Shown here in pieces: positions 44,726-55,550 of a DNA stretch of 64,000 nt (positions are counted from its first letter, which is position 1; each line of letters starts with the position of its first letter). A model generated the notes under the pieces. That model ran no database searches. It was not told the DNA's origin and was given only the letters and a program-made list of their open reading frames with translations. Both the position numbers and the translations under genes were made by a program. The DNA comes from Anastrepha obliqua (Eukaryota; Arthropoda; Insecta; Diptera; Tephritidae): positions 24,079,792 to 24,143,791 of the forward strand of contig NC_072892.1 of the NCBI RefSeq assembly GCF_027943255.1. Reading direction: 5' to 3'.

Positions 44726-47040
44726 GCCCACTTTAGCCATCAACCGGGAAAATAATGGATTTATTTTCCCCAGACTAATATATCGCAAAAGGAATGCAGC
44801 AACAAGACACGGCAAAGCGAAGGAACGCGCACTATTCATGACTCTATAATAAATTCATTAACGGGCACCAGTGGATTGCACTCTGCATTAGGCGTGTGAT
44901 ATATGTATATGGACTCTTTAGACTTTGCAAATACATATGTAAATGGACGGGTATGTCGCATAGCATTAGAAGTGGCAAGTGCGTAGTAGCTGTTAATAAA
45001 TATTTACTCATTTAAATTATAATAAATACGTTTGCGTCCACCTACTTTTGTAGGCAGGTGTGAACGAATGTTGCTGTCGCTTTTGCGTTCCGCAACACTG
45101 TACACATATTTGTGCTTGAGCTTTTGTATGTATGCATGTACGTACACCTTACACCTAGTTAAATCTTACTTACCCAATTTGCAAAGCCACATTAGTCAAT
45201 GTTGACTTGCACGTACAATTAGCCGTACAAGTTAAATGCGATTTTCTGGCAGCAACGGCAGCCAAGTGGAAATGAAAATCTATTTACTGTGCTGTGCAAA
45301 AATAAATATTGTAATATCAACAACAATAGTCGATTGCAAGATGTGCGCGCACACACACCCAACAAATACGTAACACAATGCCAAGCGACCAGCTGGCTTT
45401 GGCTCAGTTGCCGGCCGGCCGGTTTACTGCATTTGGTTGGCGCAATCGACAACAAGCGAAACGCAGTCGCTGGCAGCGCTGGTGCGTATCTGGCAGTGTG
45501 ACTAAAAGAGCGTACTGTTTGGCGGGCCGCCCGATTTGCCCATGTGGCAATTCAAGTGAATACAAACCTCATTTTCACCTATACATATGTATACATCTAT
45601 ATGTATGTATGTGTTTGTATGTATGTATGTGCTTGTATGTATGCATTCATCTGTATCACGTTCGCACCCATATTCGTCGCGGTGCTGGCAATGACGCCAG
45701 GCAGCCACGATGCTGCTACGCAAGCCGGCGCCCGCCCATCCGGCCGGCCATTGGCAACCACGCAGCACCCCAGAGCATGCACGCATACAAACATACGTAC
45801 GTATACTAATATATGTATGTATATATGTGTGCGTGTGTGTGTATAAATGCATTTTAATGCAGGCATACAATTTTGCATGGTCACGAGGCCCCCATTCTCA
45901 CCACTCAGCTACCGCTTCTGCCTGTAGCTTTTTATTGGAAATTAGGTTATTAGGTCATAATTCAGTTTGATGGCAAGGCAGTGATGAGTTTCTGGGTGAG
46001 CAGTTCTCAATTTTTATTATAGCCGCATATGTTTGAATGTGTGTGTGCATACTTAAGTATTTACAGCATTTACAGCAGTGTGATTACTTTGGTTACTAAG
46101 AAGCATGCAAAGGGGAGGGGAGTGGCTCCTGCCAGCCTTTAGTGCTGCGCATAATGACGATCGCTGATATAAGATTGCTTGCGCTTCTTATGGTGTTGCT
46201 ACCATCATTTTTAGCTCTATGCTTTGAAGCTCACCTATATATGTATGCGAACATATACACACCTACACACCTACATACACACATACACATATACATTTGT
46301 AAGTAGTCTTCGATTGTTTATTCTGCTTGGAGATTATTTATTTTTACAATACTTTAATTTCAATGCAGTTTCAGTAATGCTTTACTCAGTCGAAACTCTG
46401 CTGTCGTATTTGCTTTTGTGTTCAAAGTGCATTGTTTTTGTTTTCGCTTCTGTTCCTATTGCTGTATTTGCCCACCTCATTTCTGCCTCACTTGTTGCTA
46501 ATGTTATTGTAATAACTGTTGCTCACAGTTGTTATTACGATTACTAATACTGCGATCCACTGCAGCATCCTCCTCACCTCCTCGCCTCAGCTGCTACTTC
46601 AAAGCTCATTGGCATCGCACGTTCAATTACGTTGGAAATAATATTCAACTTTATTATCGCCGTTGTGGTCGTCATCGCTACTTTGACTCTAATTAGGTTA
46701 TATGGTTGCGTCCATTTTCTTTGATTTTTGCCTACATTACGCCCACTTGGAAACACATACACACATACAAATGAGTCTACATATGTGTGTACATACGAAA
46801 TTGCTTAATAATTCGGATGAATGCATGAACGTCACCAGCTGATTTGAAATGAAAAGTAATCTTGCCAGTGGCTGGATCCGAACCAGTTCAAAAGCAAGGG
46901 AAATATGGTACCCAAAACGTATTGGATTTTTTTATGATTTTTTCAAGCCGTGAAGAGTGTATTTGAGAGCTCAAAGCCGCGCTGCCAACAATTTAAGTTG
47001 TTAAATTGAGAAATCACATGTAAATTTTTGTGACGTACTT
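44726..47040. other. No gene recognised; partly GC-rich unique DNA with microsatellites
   Basis: TATG/CATA repeats lie at 45585-45640, 45785-45845 and 46240-46290. Between 45380 and 45780 the sequence is noticeably richer in G and C than its neighbours and includes CCGGCCGGCCGG at 45411-45422. Open frames there (45378-45809, both strands) show no domain and run into microsatellite-coded residues. It may be a conserved non-coding or regulatory stretch. Confidence 0.45.
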
Positions 47041-47049
47041 TTTGGATGC

Positions 47050-47780
47050 AAATGATCTTATCGGATGCCATCCAAACCGACGCTGGCGTAAACCGCTTCT
47101 TTTCCTTGTTTTCATCAATGAGATACTAAAACTACATCAATTGACAATGCAGGAAAAGAGGAATGCTATGGAAACCGATTTCAATGGAACATCTCGAAGA
47201 CTTAGATTTTCCCGATGAAATCGTTCTATTCTCCCAACGCAAATCGGATATGCAAAGTAAGTTGAATGATCTTGTAAAACACTCTAGTGCCACTGGACTT
47301 AAAATCAATGAAAAGAAAACCAAACATTTGGCAGTACACGCGAACGATGCATTCTACAATATCGAAGAGGAAAATATTGAAAATGTAAATTTTTAATGAA
47401 ACAAAAAGAATGTATCTATAATATTGCAAAAAGGAAGAGGTGCATTTGCACATCTTCGCCCGGTGTGCCAGTCCAAGCAAATGCACATTACAACAAAAAT
47501 ACAGATTTACAACTCCAATACTAAATCAGTTCTACGCCTGTGAAACATGGTGTCTGGCTGTGGAAATTGTACAGAAGCTTCAAGTGTGCGTGAACCGCTA
47601 CTTGAGACGCATTCTACGTATCTGGTGGCCAGACAAGTGGATATCTAACACCGAAGGACAGCGCAGAAGAGGCATACCTGGGCGCTCTTGGCGACGCTGC
47701 ATCGCAGAGGAATACAAAGCCGCGGACAAAACAATGACCTATGAGAATGAATGCTCCACAACGGAGACGAAGGAATGATG
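47050..47780 (+). pseudogene. RTE-like LINE fragment, third family
   Basis: Segments in order are: NRRWRKPLLFLVFINEIL, then MEHLEDLDFPDEIVLFSQRK, then DMQSKLNDLVKHSSATGLKI and NEKKTKHLAV, then FYACETWCLAVEIVQKLQVC and VNRYLRRILRIWWPDKWIS, then GRSWRRCIAEEYKAADKTM. The motif C of relatives reads FADDIVLLS. Here it is FPDEIVLFS, so one catalytic Asp has become Glu. Frames are broken near 47160 and 47400, and part of the C-terminal WIGHTLR region is missing. Confidence 0.75.
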
Positions 47781-47970
47781 ATGTTACGGCAATCCCGACA
47801 TTTATTTATTTATTCATTAATGTCTAACAAAATTCAGAACAGACATTTAAGGGTTCATTGAAAACTACAATGAAAGTATTTTAGAATATTTGAGATTAAA
47901 AAGTGTAGCACAATTAAATAATCAGCATAAGAAACCATTGAATTGCAAAAAATATATGCCAGTAAAAATA

Positions 47971-49085
47971 TGGAGGATGTTTCCATTTGCAGAAATCCAC
48001 GCAAGTGGGGAAAGTTACTGATCGTCATTCACTTGGGACGATTCTTCTTCTATGAGCTTCAAGCAGCTCACAACTTCCACGATTAGCCCAAGTATCTTCT
48101 GGGTAGCTTCCGAACATCCGTTCGAGAGCGAGCCGACGTGAGAAGACGAAGCATCCCAGGATAGCTAGTTGTGCGCTGGGTTTGGGGCACGCTCAGGACC
48201 ATTGGAAAAACTTAGGACGTCTATTTGGGCTTGCGATGTCTACTACAGCTGCCATATAAAGGAGCGCAAACTCGGTATTGAACTTGTTATGGGAGAGATA
48301 CTTTGTCGCCAAGTATTGTCAATGCCTCCAGTAAAGTTGTGCCTGGCGGCTTCAACGCCAGGGTGGGCAAGGAGGGATTTTTCAGTCCCACAGTCGGAAA
48401 ATTCTGCCTGCACAATGAACCATCCGGTAACGGACAGAGACGGATCGACTTCGCCGGGTCCCGAAACATGGTGGTCTGCAACACCAGATTCAAGCATAAG
48501 AAGATACACCAAGATATGTGGCTATCTCCTGATCGAAAAACGCGAAACCAGATCGATAATGTTGTGATAGATGGAAGGCACGATTCTAGTGCATTAGATG
48601 TACGTACCATTCGAGGACCCAACATCAACTCTGAGCACTAACTCGTTGCACCCAAACTGCGCACACGCCTCTGTGCAGCAAAAAACGTACATCTATTTAC
48701 GCAAAGTATGTTCGACATCGAAAAGCTGCAATCAGAACAGACAACCAGAAGATTCGCCACTCCACTATCACTCTGTCCGCCGCCGAAGAAAACATCGGAT
48801 TCCACGAGCCCAAAAAAGCAGTCGGTACGACGAGGAATGGCCCGCAGAAAGAAAAGATGCTACGCTACGACCGGGTGCAACGCGAGTCATATAGGATCCC
48901 TACCGGGAGCTAAAAAAGGAAGAAATGCATGCGTGCGTGAGCTTGAGATGCTGGTCAATAGAAAGATGCTGGCCAGCCGCGCATGTCACAGAGAATGTGA
49001 AGATCCCGAGACCCCAATCGGTGACGACGCAAATAGCGATAACGCGGCTAAAAAACAACAAAGCCGAGGGCTCCTTATTTTTAGA
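47971..49085 (+). pseudogene. RTE-clade retrotransposon copy keeping its 5' end
   Basis: It starts GGAGGATGTTTCCATTTGCA, matching the first bases of the full-length element at 13543. The 5' leader follows (ACGCAAGTGGGGAAAGTTAC, then GCGCTGGGTTTGGG). Then come endonuclease pieces: CDVYYSCHIKERKLGIELVM, a deletion joining VLSMPPV to GFNARVG, then KHKKIHQDMWLSPDRKTRNQ and SALDVRTIRGPNINSEH. The linker region (ELEMLVNRKM, then CHRECEDPETPIGDDA) runs to about 49085. The reverse transcriptase is absent, and a different LINE family follows at once. Confidence 0.85.
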
Positions 49086-49127
49086 TTAACGAAATCGAAA
49101 CAAATAAAAAATTACCTGGAGGCTACA

Positions 49128-49850
49128 GGGACGATTAGCGGATCTTGATTATGCAGGTGACATCTGCCTTCTGTCACACAACTATTTTGACATGGCAGCG
49201 AAGATTTAAGCAGTGCGCGAAGTAGCTGAGAAAAATTGCTTGTAGATCAATATCTAGAAAACCAAAGTCATGCGTATAAACACTGAAAGAACGCAAAATT
49301 TTTCAATTGATGGCATTGTTCTCGAAGATGTCCAATCTTTTCGCTATATAGGCAGTGCTATATCGGTCTCCGGAGGTTCGTGCGATGATACCAAAAGCCG
49401 AAAAAAGAAAACTGTAGCGGCACTTGGCCCTCTACGAGCAATTTGGAACTCATCACACATTTCACAGCGCTCAGAACTGCGAATTTTTAACTCCAACGAA
49501 AAGTCGAATTTACTTGATGGTTGGGAAATGTGGAATGCGACGCCAGCTGAAATAGCCGCCTTCGACAAATTCTCAAAATATTCTGGCCAATTATTATCTT
49601 GAATGCTGACTTGCGGAACAGATCCCAGCAGAGTTCAATATTATTAGATATCCGAATGATAAAATGGGGCTGGATTGGCAATGTTCTACGCAGAGGAAAT
49701 GCTGACTTAACAAGAGCCGCCATTGAATGGAACTGGAACCAGCAAAGAAGGCGTGGACGTGGAAGGCCAGTGAATACCTGTAGACGAATGCCGGAGCCAA
49801 AGAGAATTATCCATCGGATCCGCAACTGGTGAATTTGAGAGCCATTGTGT
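49128..49850 (+). pseudogene. Second RTE-like LINE family, reverse transcriptase C-terminal half
   Basis: The fragment opens LADLDYAGDICLLSHNYFDM (motif C with YADD changed to YAGD), then VREVAEKNCL with stops, then KTKVMRINTERTQNFSIDGI, then LEDVQSFRYIGSAISVSGGS and ALGPLRAIWNSSHISQRSEL. A frameshift near 49600 leads to NADLRNRSQQSSILLDIRMI, then KWGWIGNVLRRGNADLTRAA and IEWNWNQQRRRGRGRPVNTC. The last part matches the Trp-Ile-Gly-His and basic GRGRP tail of RTE-like proteins. It is the same family as 43069-43390. Confidence 0.8.
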
Positions 49851-49884
49851 GGACGTTATGATGCTCGGAACGTTGTTTTTTAGA

Positions 49885-50400
49885 CATTCTTAGTTCAATC
49901 GAGCTTTGTGAGACGGTGCCGAGTTCTGTTGAAATGTCAATGGCCTACCACCGAATTGTTTGTCGGCCCACGGCTTCAAAGCAATCTCCAGAACACTTTC
50001 TCGATAATATTTCGCATTTACCTTGACCGCCGGCTCGATGAAAGCGATTGGAGAGCGTCCATCTGCGGTTACAGGGGCCCAAAACATTACTTGTGGCGGG
50101 TGCTGCCTACTGGCGACCAATCGATGACTCAAATTCTCGTGAGAACGGTCGATCAAATAAAACCTATCGTTTTGGGAGTTTACGAATTGCTCAATTTCAA
50201 AAATGTTCTCGTCAGAAAACACAATGTTCGGAAATTGTCCGCTTTCGGCCAAGCGAAGCAACTCCTTCGCTCTCTAAAGTCTGACTTGTTGCTGCTTTTG
50301 TGTGAGATTATGCGCCTTTTGGATCTTGACTTCGAAATCATTTTTCAGAATGCGGCGGATGCTATGGTCAAATATTTTCAGTTCTTTCGCTTGTAAACAA
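49885..50400 (-). pseudogene. Tc1/mariner-superfamily transposase fragment, second Asp mutated
   Basis: In gene orientation it reads LKIFDHSIRRILKNDFEVKI, then QKAHNLTQKQQQVRL, a stop, then RAKELLRLAESGQFPNIVFS, then DENIFEIEQFVNSQNDRFYL (first Asp), then HPPQVMFWAPVTADGRSPIA, then ADKQFGGRPLTFQQNSAPSH. Relatives have QQDSAPSH, so the second Asp is Asn here. The gene ends at about 49885 before the third acidic residue. No terminal repeats were found. Confidence 0.75.
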
Positions 50401-50594
50401 TAATCTGAACTGTGATTTAGCCAACTAACAGCCAGCTGATGCCCGTGCAATTCAAATAGTTCATCTAAAATAAATAAACTTAATCTAGGCACCTCTCCAG
50501 ATATAGAAGCGCACCAGCTATCCAAAGTAGCTACTACAGCCATGAATCCTTGAATGCCTTGAATGAACCCGAATATAAAACTAATTTTTCTTAC

Positions 50595-50602
50595 ATTTGT
50601 AC
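50595..50602. repeat. 8-bp target site duplication, left
   Basis: ATTTGTAC, identical to 52935-52942, directly outside the TAGGGGTGGGA end. Confidence 0.9.
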
Positions 50603-50710
50603 TAGGGGTGGGATTATTTTCGAATAATATTCGAATAAACATTATTCGAATAAAACGAATAACACTATTCGTTTCAAATAATTCGAATAGTTCTTTATTC
50701 GAATACCTTA

Positions 50711-50918
50711 CTATTCGAATACCTCACTATTCGAATAGTTTACTATTCGAATACCTCACTATTCGAATACCTTACTATTCGAATACCTTACTATTCGAAT
50801 ACCTCACTATTCGAATACCTTACTATTCGAATAACTCACTATTCGAATACCTCACTATTCGAATACTTTACTATTCGAATACCTCACTATTCGAATACCT
50901 TACTATTCGAATACCTCA
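50711..50918. repeat. Tandem array, 13 x 16 bp, left arm
   Basis: The unit is CTATTCGAATACCTYA, alternating between CCTTA and CCTCA ends, with a few variants such as AGTTTA and AACTCA. Each unit contains the palindrome TATTCGAATA. Confidence 0.95.
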
Positions 50919-52207
50919 CTATATATTAATTTATATCAGGGAGAAAATGCTTTTAAAAATATAAAAATTACATTGGCCCTTCTCATGGTGCTAATCAGTT
51001 TTTCTCGAATTTTGAACATTGTGATTTTTTGATTTGACCGCTTCATGTTTCAATTAGCTAATATGATAAGATTTCTTTGGTATTGTTCTTGATAAAACAT
51101 CGACAGGTATACATACTTATATGTATGTGCATAACTAAATGTGCATAAAAACATCAGAGCGTTTCTAAAAAAATATTTGGTTTTCCCTCGTAACAATTCT
51201 TGTGTTTAGACGCCTTAATATTAATATTAGGGTGGCCCGCACCGCACTTTTCAATTTCCCATATAAATTCTATGGAGAAATATGATTTCACATTTTCTAT
51301 GTCCGCATCGGTTTTAACATTCTCGGTAACGGATCGAAATAATGGTTTTCTCTCAAACGATAAATATGGAGCCTTAAAATCTTCTTTTGCTTAATCTACA
51401 GATTTAGAAGTTATTCAAGGCCAATAATAGGATAGAATTATATATGTACTTATTTATGTACACATGCAGATTGCTTTGAAATTGGATTGATGCGCAAATG
51501 CATGTGTGTATGTATCTATGTATGTATGTAATTTCAAAAAATTACGCAATAGAAGAAATTAAATAGAAATATCACTTACTTTTTGTTGCTAATGTGTGTA
51601 CAACAGATACATGACAACAACAACAGATACATACATGACATATGTATGTATATGTACATGTACCTACCCTGCTGAGTGGTCAATAGTAGGTAGATATTTC
51701 TTTGTATATTTAGTTATAAGACACTATTTGTGATAAATAATTATCATAGTAAATGGTTTTTGAAGTATTTATGTACGTATGCTTTTGCTAACGCTCTTCC
51801 TTTTAAAGTAAACATTTTTTTTTAATTCGATAATAAAATATATATTTTTTATTTCTCTTAAAAAGAAGTCTGAAATAGATTACGTATTTCAGTGTCACAT
51901 GCAGTTTATTGCCTGAAATGTCCATATACATACATATATAATTCTCATCGCCAGTTACCTAAGCGTATGCATGGTCGTAGGACTGTCTGCACTCGTTTAT
52001 CGGGCTTAGGTCAGTCAGTAGCAGGTAGAGTATATGGGTATATGTATGTATGTGCATATAATAGTACTGCGAAAAGCAAAAAACCTAAAAGAAAATAATT
52101 TCATGCCTCAAGCAAGAGTAGTCCGCTAATCTAAGTAAATATTTACCAAAATATGAAACAAAAACAAAGCGCCGACACAATAAAAAGTAGGTAGTATTTT
52201 CATTTAA

Positions 52208-52511
52208 CACGTTCCCTGCACGCTTAGCCACATATGGTTCAGTAAACGTGCGCCTGATAAGCACTGATACGTTCCTGAGCCATATGTGTGTCAGCATAGA
52301 AAAAGTTCCCTGAACCACATGTGTTTCATGAACATGCAGAAGCAAAAATGGACCATATGTGTTTCAGGTAGAAATACCCTGCATCCGTTTTTTTTGTTTA
52401 GTTATTATTATTACTAAAGCTATCCTATGACTACAAAAAAACAAATTTTTCAAAAAACCCTGTTGGACTTGACGGTCAATTTTGCATTTTTGTATTGGGA
52501 CAGGGAACGTG
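52208..52511. mobile_element. TTAA-flanked MITE nested inside the hAT-type element
   Basis: The ends are CACGTTCCCTG and CAGGGAACGTG, a perfect 11-bp inverted repeat. Exact TTAA lies outside each (52204-52207 and 52512-52515). Four internal motifs related to CACATATGGTTCAG occur in both orientations (near 52230, 52280, 52315 and 52350), so the interior is itself repetitive. It is 304 bp with no coding. The ends differ from those of the element at 3254-3969. Confidence 0.85.
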
Positions 52512-52616
52512 TTAATATAAGCCTTTGCGTGGTTTTTGAATTTGCATACATAGGTACATGCACTTGTACAGAAACCGATTAGTAGTCCGCTTATCTAAGT
52601 AAATATTTACCAAAAA

Positions 52617-52808
52617 TATTCGAATAGTGAAGTATTCAAATAGTAAGGTATTCGAATAGTGAGGTATTCGAATAGTAAGGTATTCGAATAGTGAGGTATT
52701 CGAATAGTAAGGTATTCGAATAGTAAGGTATTCGAATAGTGAGGTATTCGAATAGTAAACTATTCGAATAGTGAGGTATTCGAATAGAAAGGTATTCGAA
52801 TAATGAAC
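52617..52808. repeat. Tandem array, 12 x 16 bp, right arm
   Basis: Units of TATTCGAATAGTRAGG are the reverse complement of the left-arm unit. Together the arms could fold into a long hairpin. Confidence 0.95.
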
Positions 52809-52934
52809 TATTCGAATAGCATTATTCGAATAAACGAATAAAAAATTCGAATAAATATTATTCGAATTACGAATATCTCTCGAATAAAAGATTTTATTAT
52901 TCGAATAATTTTTATTCGAATAGTCCCACCCCTA

Positions 52935-52942
52935 ATTTGTAC
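52935..52942. repeat. 8-bp target site duplication, right
   Basis: ATTTGTAC, partner of 50595-50602. Confidence 0.9.
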
Positions 52943-53023
52943 AAATAAGCTCCTGACATATGGGAGCCGGCGCAGTATTAAGCGACTTGTGCTATTATTA
53001 AAAGTGTTGTGTATTTATTTGTA

Positions 53024-53588
53024 TAGGGTTTTCCAATAACAGGTGTTAGAGGTGAATGGATTGCGCTATCGAGAGATGATTAAAGATTTTTTATGGCCGG
53101 AATTGGGTGGTATTGATCTGGACAAAGTTTATTTTCAACAAGACGGCGCTACGTGCCACACAAGCAACGAAACCATTGATCTTCTATGGTTCGACGGAAA
53201 AGTTTCCGGACCGTGTTATCTCTCGAAGAGGTGATCACAATTGGCCACCAAGATCTTGTGATTTAACACCTTGTGACTTCATTCTTTGGAGCCACGTGAA
53301 AGAGAAGGCCTACGGGAACAGCCCAGGGTCAATTCAAGACCTTAAAGATGGAATTCGTGAGGCTATCGAGGACATGGGGCAGCCACTTTGCAATTCGGTT
53401 ATGGAAAATTTCTTGAAAAGGATATTGTCTTGTAAGCGTGGTCGTGGTGATAATTTGCCTGATGTTATTTTCCGCTATTAACGGCATATCTTCCTCTTTA
53501 TAATGAAATAAACATCCGATCATTTAAATTAGAAAATATCATTTTTCTTTGGATATCAAAATAATGCCGCATATTGGAAAACCCTTTA
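53024..53588 (+). mobile_element. DD41D-type (rosa-like) mariner derivative, internally deleted
   Basis: The 565-bp element has ends TAGGGTTTTCCAATAACAGG and, reverse-complemented, TAAAGGGTTTTCCAATATGC, with TA outside both. Just after the left end the coding sequence starts mid-protein: VNGLRYREMIKDFLWPELGG, then DKVYFQQDGATCHTSNETID, a frameshift near 53190, then a segment with VISRRGDHNWPPRSCDLTPC and DFILWSHVKEKAYG. Counting QQD to PCD (using the ungapped 56-kb copy) gives about 41 residues between the aspartates. The N-terminal DNA-binding half and first Asp are absent. Sister copies are at 56164-56718 and 32609-32944. Confidence 0.8.
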
Positions 53589-53604
53589 TATGTATGTGTT
53601 TGTT

Positions 53605-53935
53605 AAACTTAATTTTTTTTAATTTAAATTTAACATTATTTATTTCTTTTAATATTTTTTATTTTTTATATTTTTTTATTGAAAAATATTTTGGACTTCA
53701 AATATATATATTTTTTTTTGAATAAATTTGTTTATTTAAGAATAATTTTTTTTTATTTCAGAATAAATTTTTTTATTTAAAAATATTTTTTTTTCTATTT
53801 AAATATAATATAAATTTTTTTATTTAAAAATAATTTTTTGTATTTAAATATACATTTTTTGTATTTAAAAATAATGTTTTTTGTATTTAAAAATATCTTT
53901 TTTATTTAAAAATAAATTTCAATTTTAATTTGATT
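53605..53935. repeat. A/T-rich degenerate array
   Basis: Repeating TATTTAAAAATAATTTTTT-like units run for about 330 bp. It resembles the 35240-35640 array in composition and mostly reverse-complement orientation. No coding. Confidence 0.7.
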
Positions 53936-55163
53936 CCAACACTTCGTCACCGCATTTCATTTTATTGCTTCGGTGACATACATACATACATACACGTGTA
54001 TGCACTTATGCGCATGTACATACATACATACATATGTATGTGTATATCTAACGTGACCCAGATATTTTTATTCCGCCTCAAGTTCAAATCGCAATAACGA
54101 ACACAAATTGCGCCGCACACACATACAAACAAACATCCATACACGCTTCGAGCATTCAACAAGGCGAGACGCAATGACGATTAGTTTTTCGTTATCCGTT
54201 TTGTGCATCTCATTTATAGTTTCGCACATTTTTCGAGTGCAATAAATATTTATTGGTCAATGTGAGAGTGCTTTTCATATGATTGTGTGATTGTATGCTT
54301 GTTGACAAATGCATGCGAATGCAAATGGAAAACTATGGCAAATGCGAGGTTGTCGCGAGGCAACAGTTAATATTAAAATGAATACAAATACAAAAATCAG
54401 CAGCACCGCCTACTATAATGCAACATAAATGACATAAATTTAAAGCGTCAAAGGCGTTGTTGACATGTGGCGACGTCGTCGAACGCTCATGTGAGGGGTG
54501 AAACGGCAGCGTGGTGGTGGCGTATACGTAACCGCAAGCGTTAAGCGCGCATATCTCGACGATGGGGGACATGACACAATGATGTGGTATGTGGTATGTG
54601 GTGCACATGAATGCACAGAAACAAATATTATATGAATATGAAGTTGGTGGTACGCAAAGAGCTGAGATGCTAGCGAATGGAATTTTTTTTTAGTTCACAA
54701 ACGCATCAGCCAAGCCACCAACAAAAAGTGGCAAGCTGCACATAGATAACAACCAATAACTAACAAAAACTCTGCTAGCATCGCTGCCACCAATATTATA
54801 CGCCAGTTGGCAGATCATCAATACTTGTCATTAATATTAAACGAAGTCGAGTTGCAGTGGTAAAGAGCAGCCGGCAGGCAAACGTGACAACGCCAACGAC
54901 GACAGTTCGGCATTTCCTCCGACCGCGACCGCGAGCGTTGAGTGTGTGGCAAACGCAACGTGCTGTGCTTAATGCCACCAGCCGTAGGTATTGGATTTTG
55001 TTTTCTTACTTTATTATTATTTGGTAATGCACGAAAAACAAAAACCTGAAATGATGGATGTAACGTCTTTATTTGCATTTTGGATTCAGAAAATAGCACA
55101 TCAAATACAACAACAGCGCATGCAAGAGCCAAACGTAATTTAAAACAAGTAAGCAGGAGGCAG
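53936..55163. other. No gene recognised; unique, lower-AT DNA
   Basis: CATA/TATG repeats lie at 53977-54045. The rest (54050-55060) looks like single-copy fly non-coding DNA, rich in CA, CGC and CAAC words. Short minus-strand frames (54333-54608, 54818-55132) show no domains or codon pattern I trust. Confidence 0.45.
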
Positions 55164-55550
55164 CCGCCATAGCCGAATGAGTTGGTGCGTGACTAACATT
55201 CGGGAGTGCATAGGTTCGAATCTCCGTGCATGTAATACCAAAATGATGGAAAAAGTTTTTTTCTAATTGCGGAGGAAATGGCAAACCTTCGAGTATATTT
55301 CTGCCATGAAAAAATACTATCGAAAACAAAATATCTACTGTTCGTAGTCGGCTTAACCCTCCGTTAGGCACCCGGGCTGACCAGACTTTTTCGACTTTGC
55401 ACGTGAGTTTAATATATTTCGATTATAGCTTCCGGGTAGGCGAGAAGATTTTTAAAAAGGTGTTAAAATTATAGGTCCCTCCATTTGTAGAAGGAGGAAG
55501 AGCTTAGCGAAACGCACAAAGAGGGTGTAAGCGTTAATTATGTATCTAAA
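55164..55550 (+). mobile_element. tRNA-derived SINE
   Basis: The head (55164-55235) carries an A box (TAGCCGAATGAGTTGG) and a B box (GGTTCGAATCT) with tRNA-like spacing, so RNA polymerase III would start here. The body continues TGATGGAAAAAGTTTTTTTC, then GGCAAACCTTCGAGTATATT, then TTCTGCCATGAAAAAA, then TCGTAGTCGGCTTAA. After a nested insertion it resumes AGGTCCCTCCATTTGTAGAA and GGAGGAAGAGCTTAGC. I recognise the family from memory as common in tephritid flies; this was not checked against a database. Confidence 0.7.
55357..55462. mobile_element. 106-bp TTAA-flanked insertion inside the SINE
   Basis: TTAA flanks both sides (55353-55356 and 55463-55466). The insert begins CCCTCCGTTAGGCACCCGGG and ends TTTTTAAAAAGGTG. 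SINE sequence on the two sides joins naturally when the insert and one TTAA are removed. A related CTCCGTTGGG...GTCTGGCC segment lies near 28140-28350. The inverted match between its ends is poor, so it may be a truncated element. Confidence 0.5.

Larger units (their letters stand above)
50603..52934. mobile_element. Non-autonomous hAT-type foldback element with arrayed 16-bp repeats
   Basis: This 2,332-bp element has termini TAGGGGTGGGA and TCCCACCCCTA, a perfect 11-bp inverted repeat, and an exact 8-bp duplication (ATTTGTAC). Eight-base duplications with TAGGGGTG-type ends are hallmarks of the hAT superfamily. Each arm is about 320 bp and packed with ATTCGAATA palindromes. The left arm holds 13 tandem 16-bp units of CTATTCGAATACCTYA (50711-50918). 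The right arm holds 12 in reverse complement (52617-52808). The unique middle (50930-52600) encodes no transposase and includes a TTAA-flanked insertion (52208-52511). The 133-codon frame at 50563-50964 is the repeat read as protein. Confidence 0.9.

Noticed and set aside
45378..45870. Long overlapping frames on both strands
   Set aside because: They run into CATA/TATG microsatellites (peptides of the YVCMC or HTYIH type), lack domains and show no start context.
50563..50964. 133-codon frame encoding repeated IRIPYYSN-like peptides
   Set aside because: It is the 16-bp array of the hAT-type element read as protein; three 16-bp units keep a frame open by chance.
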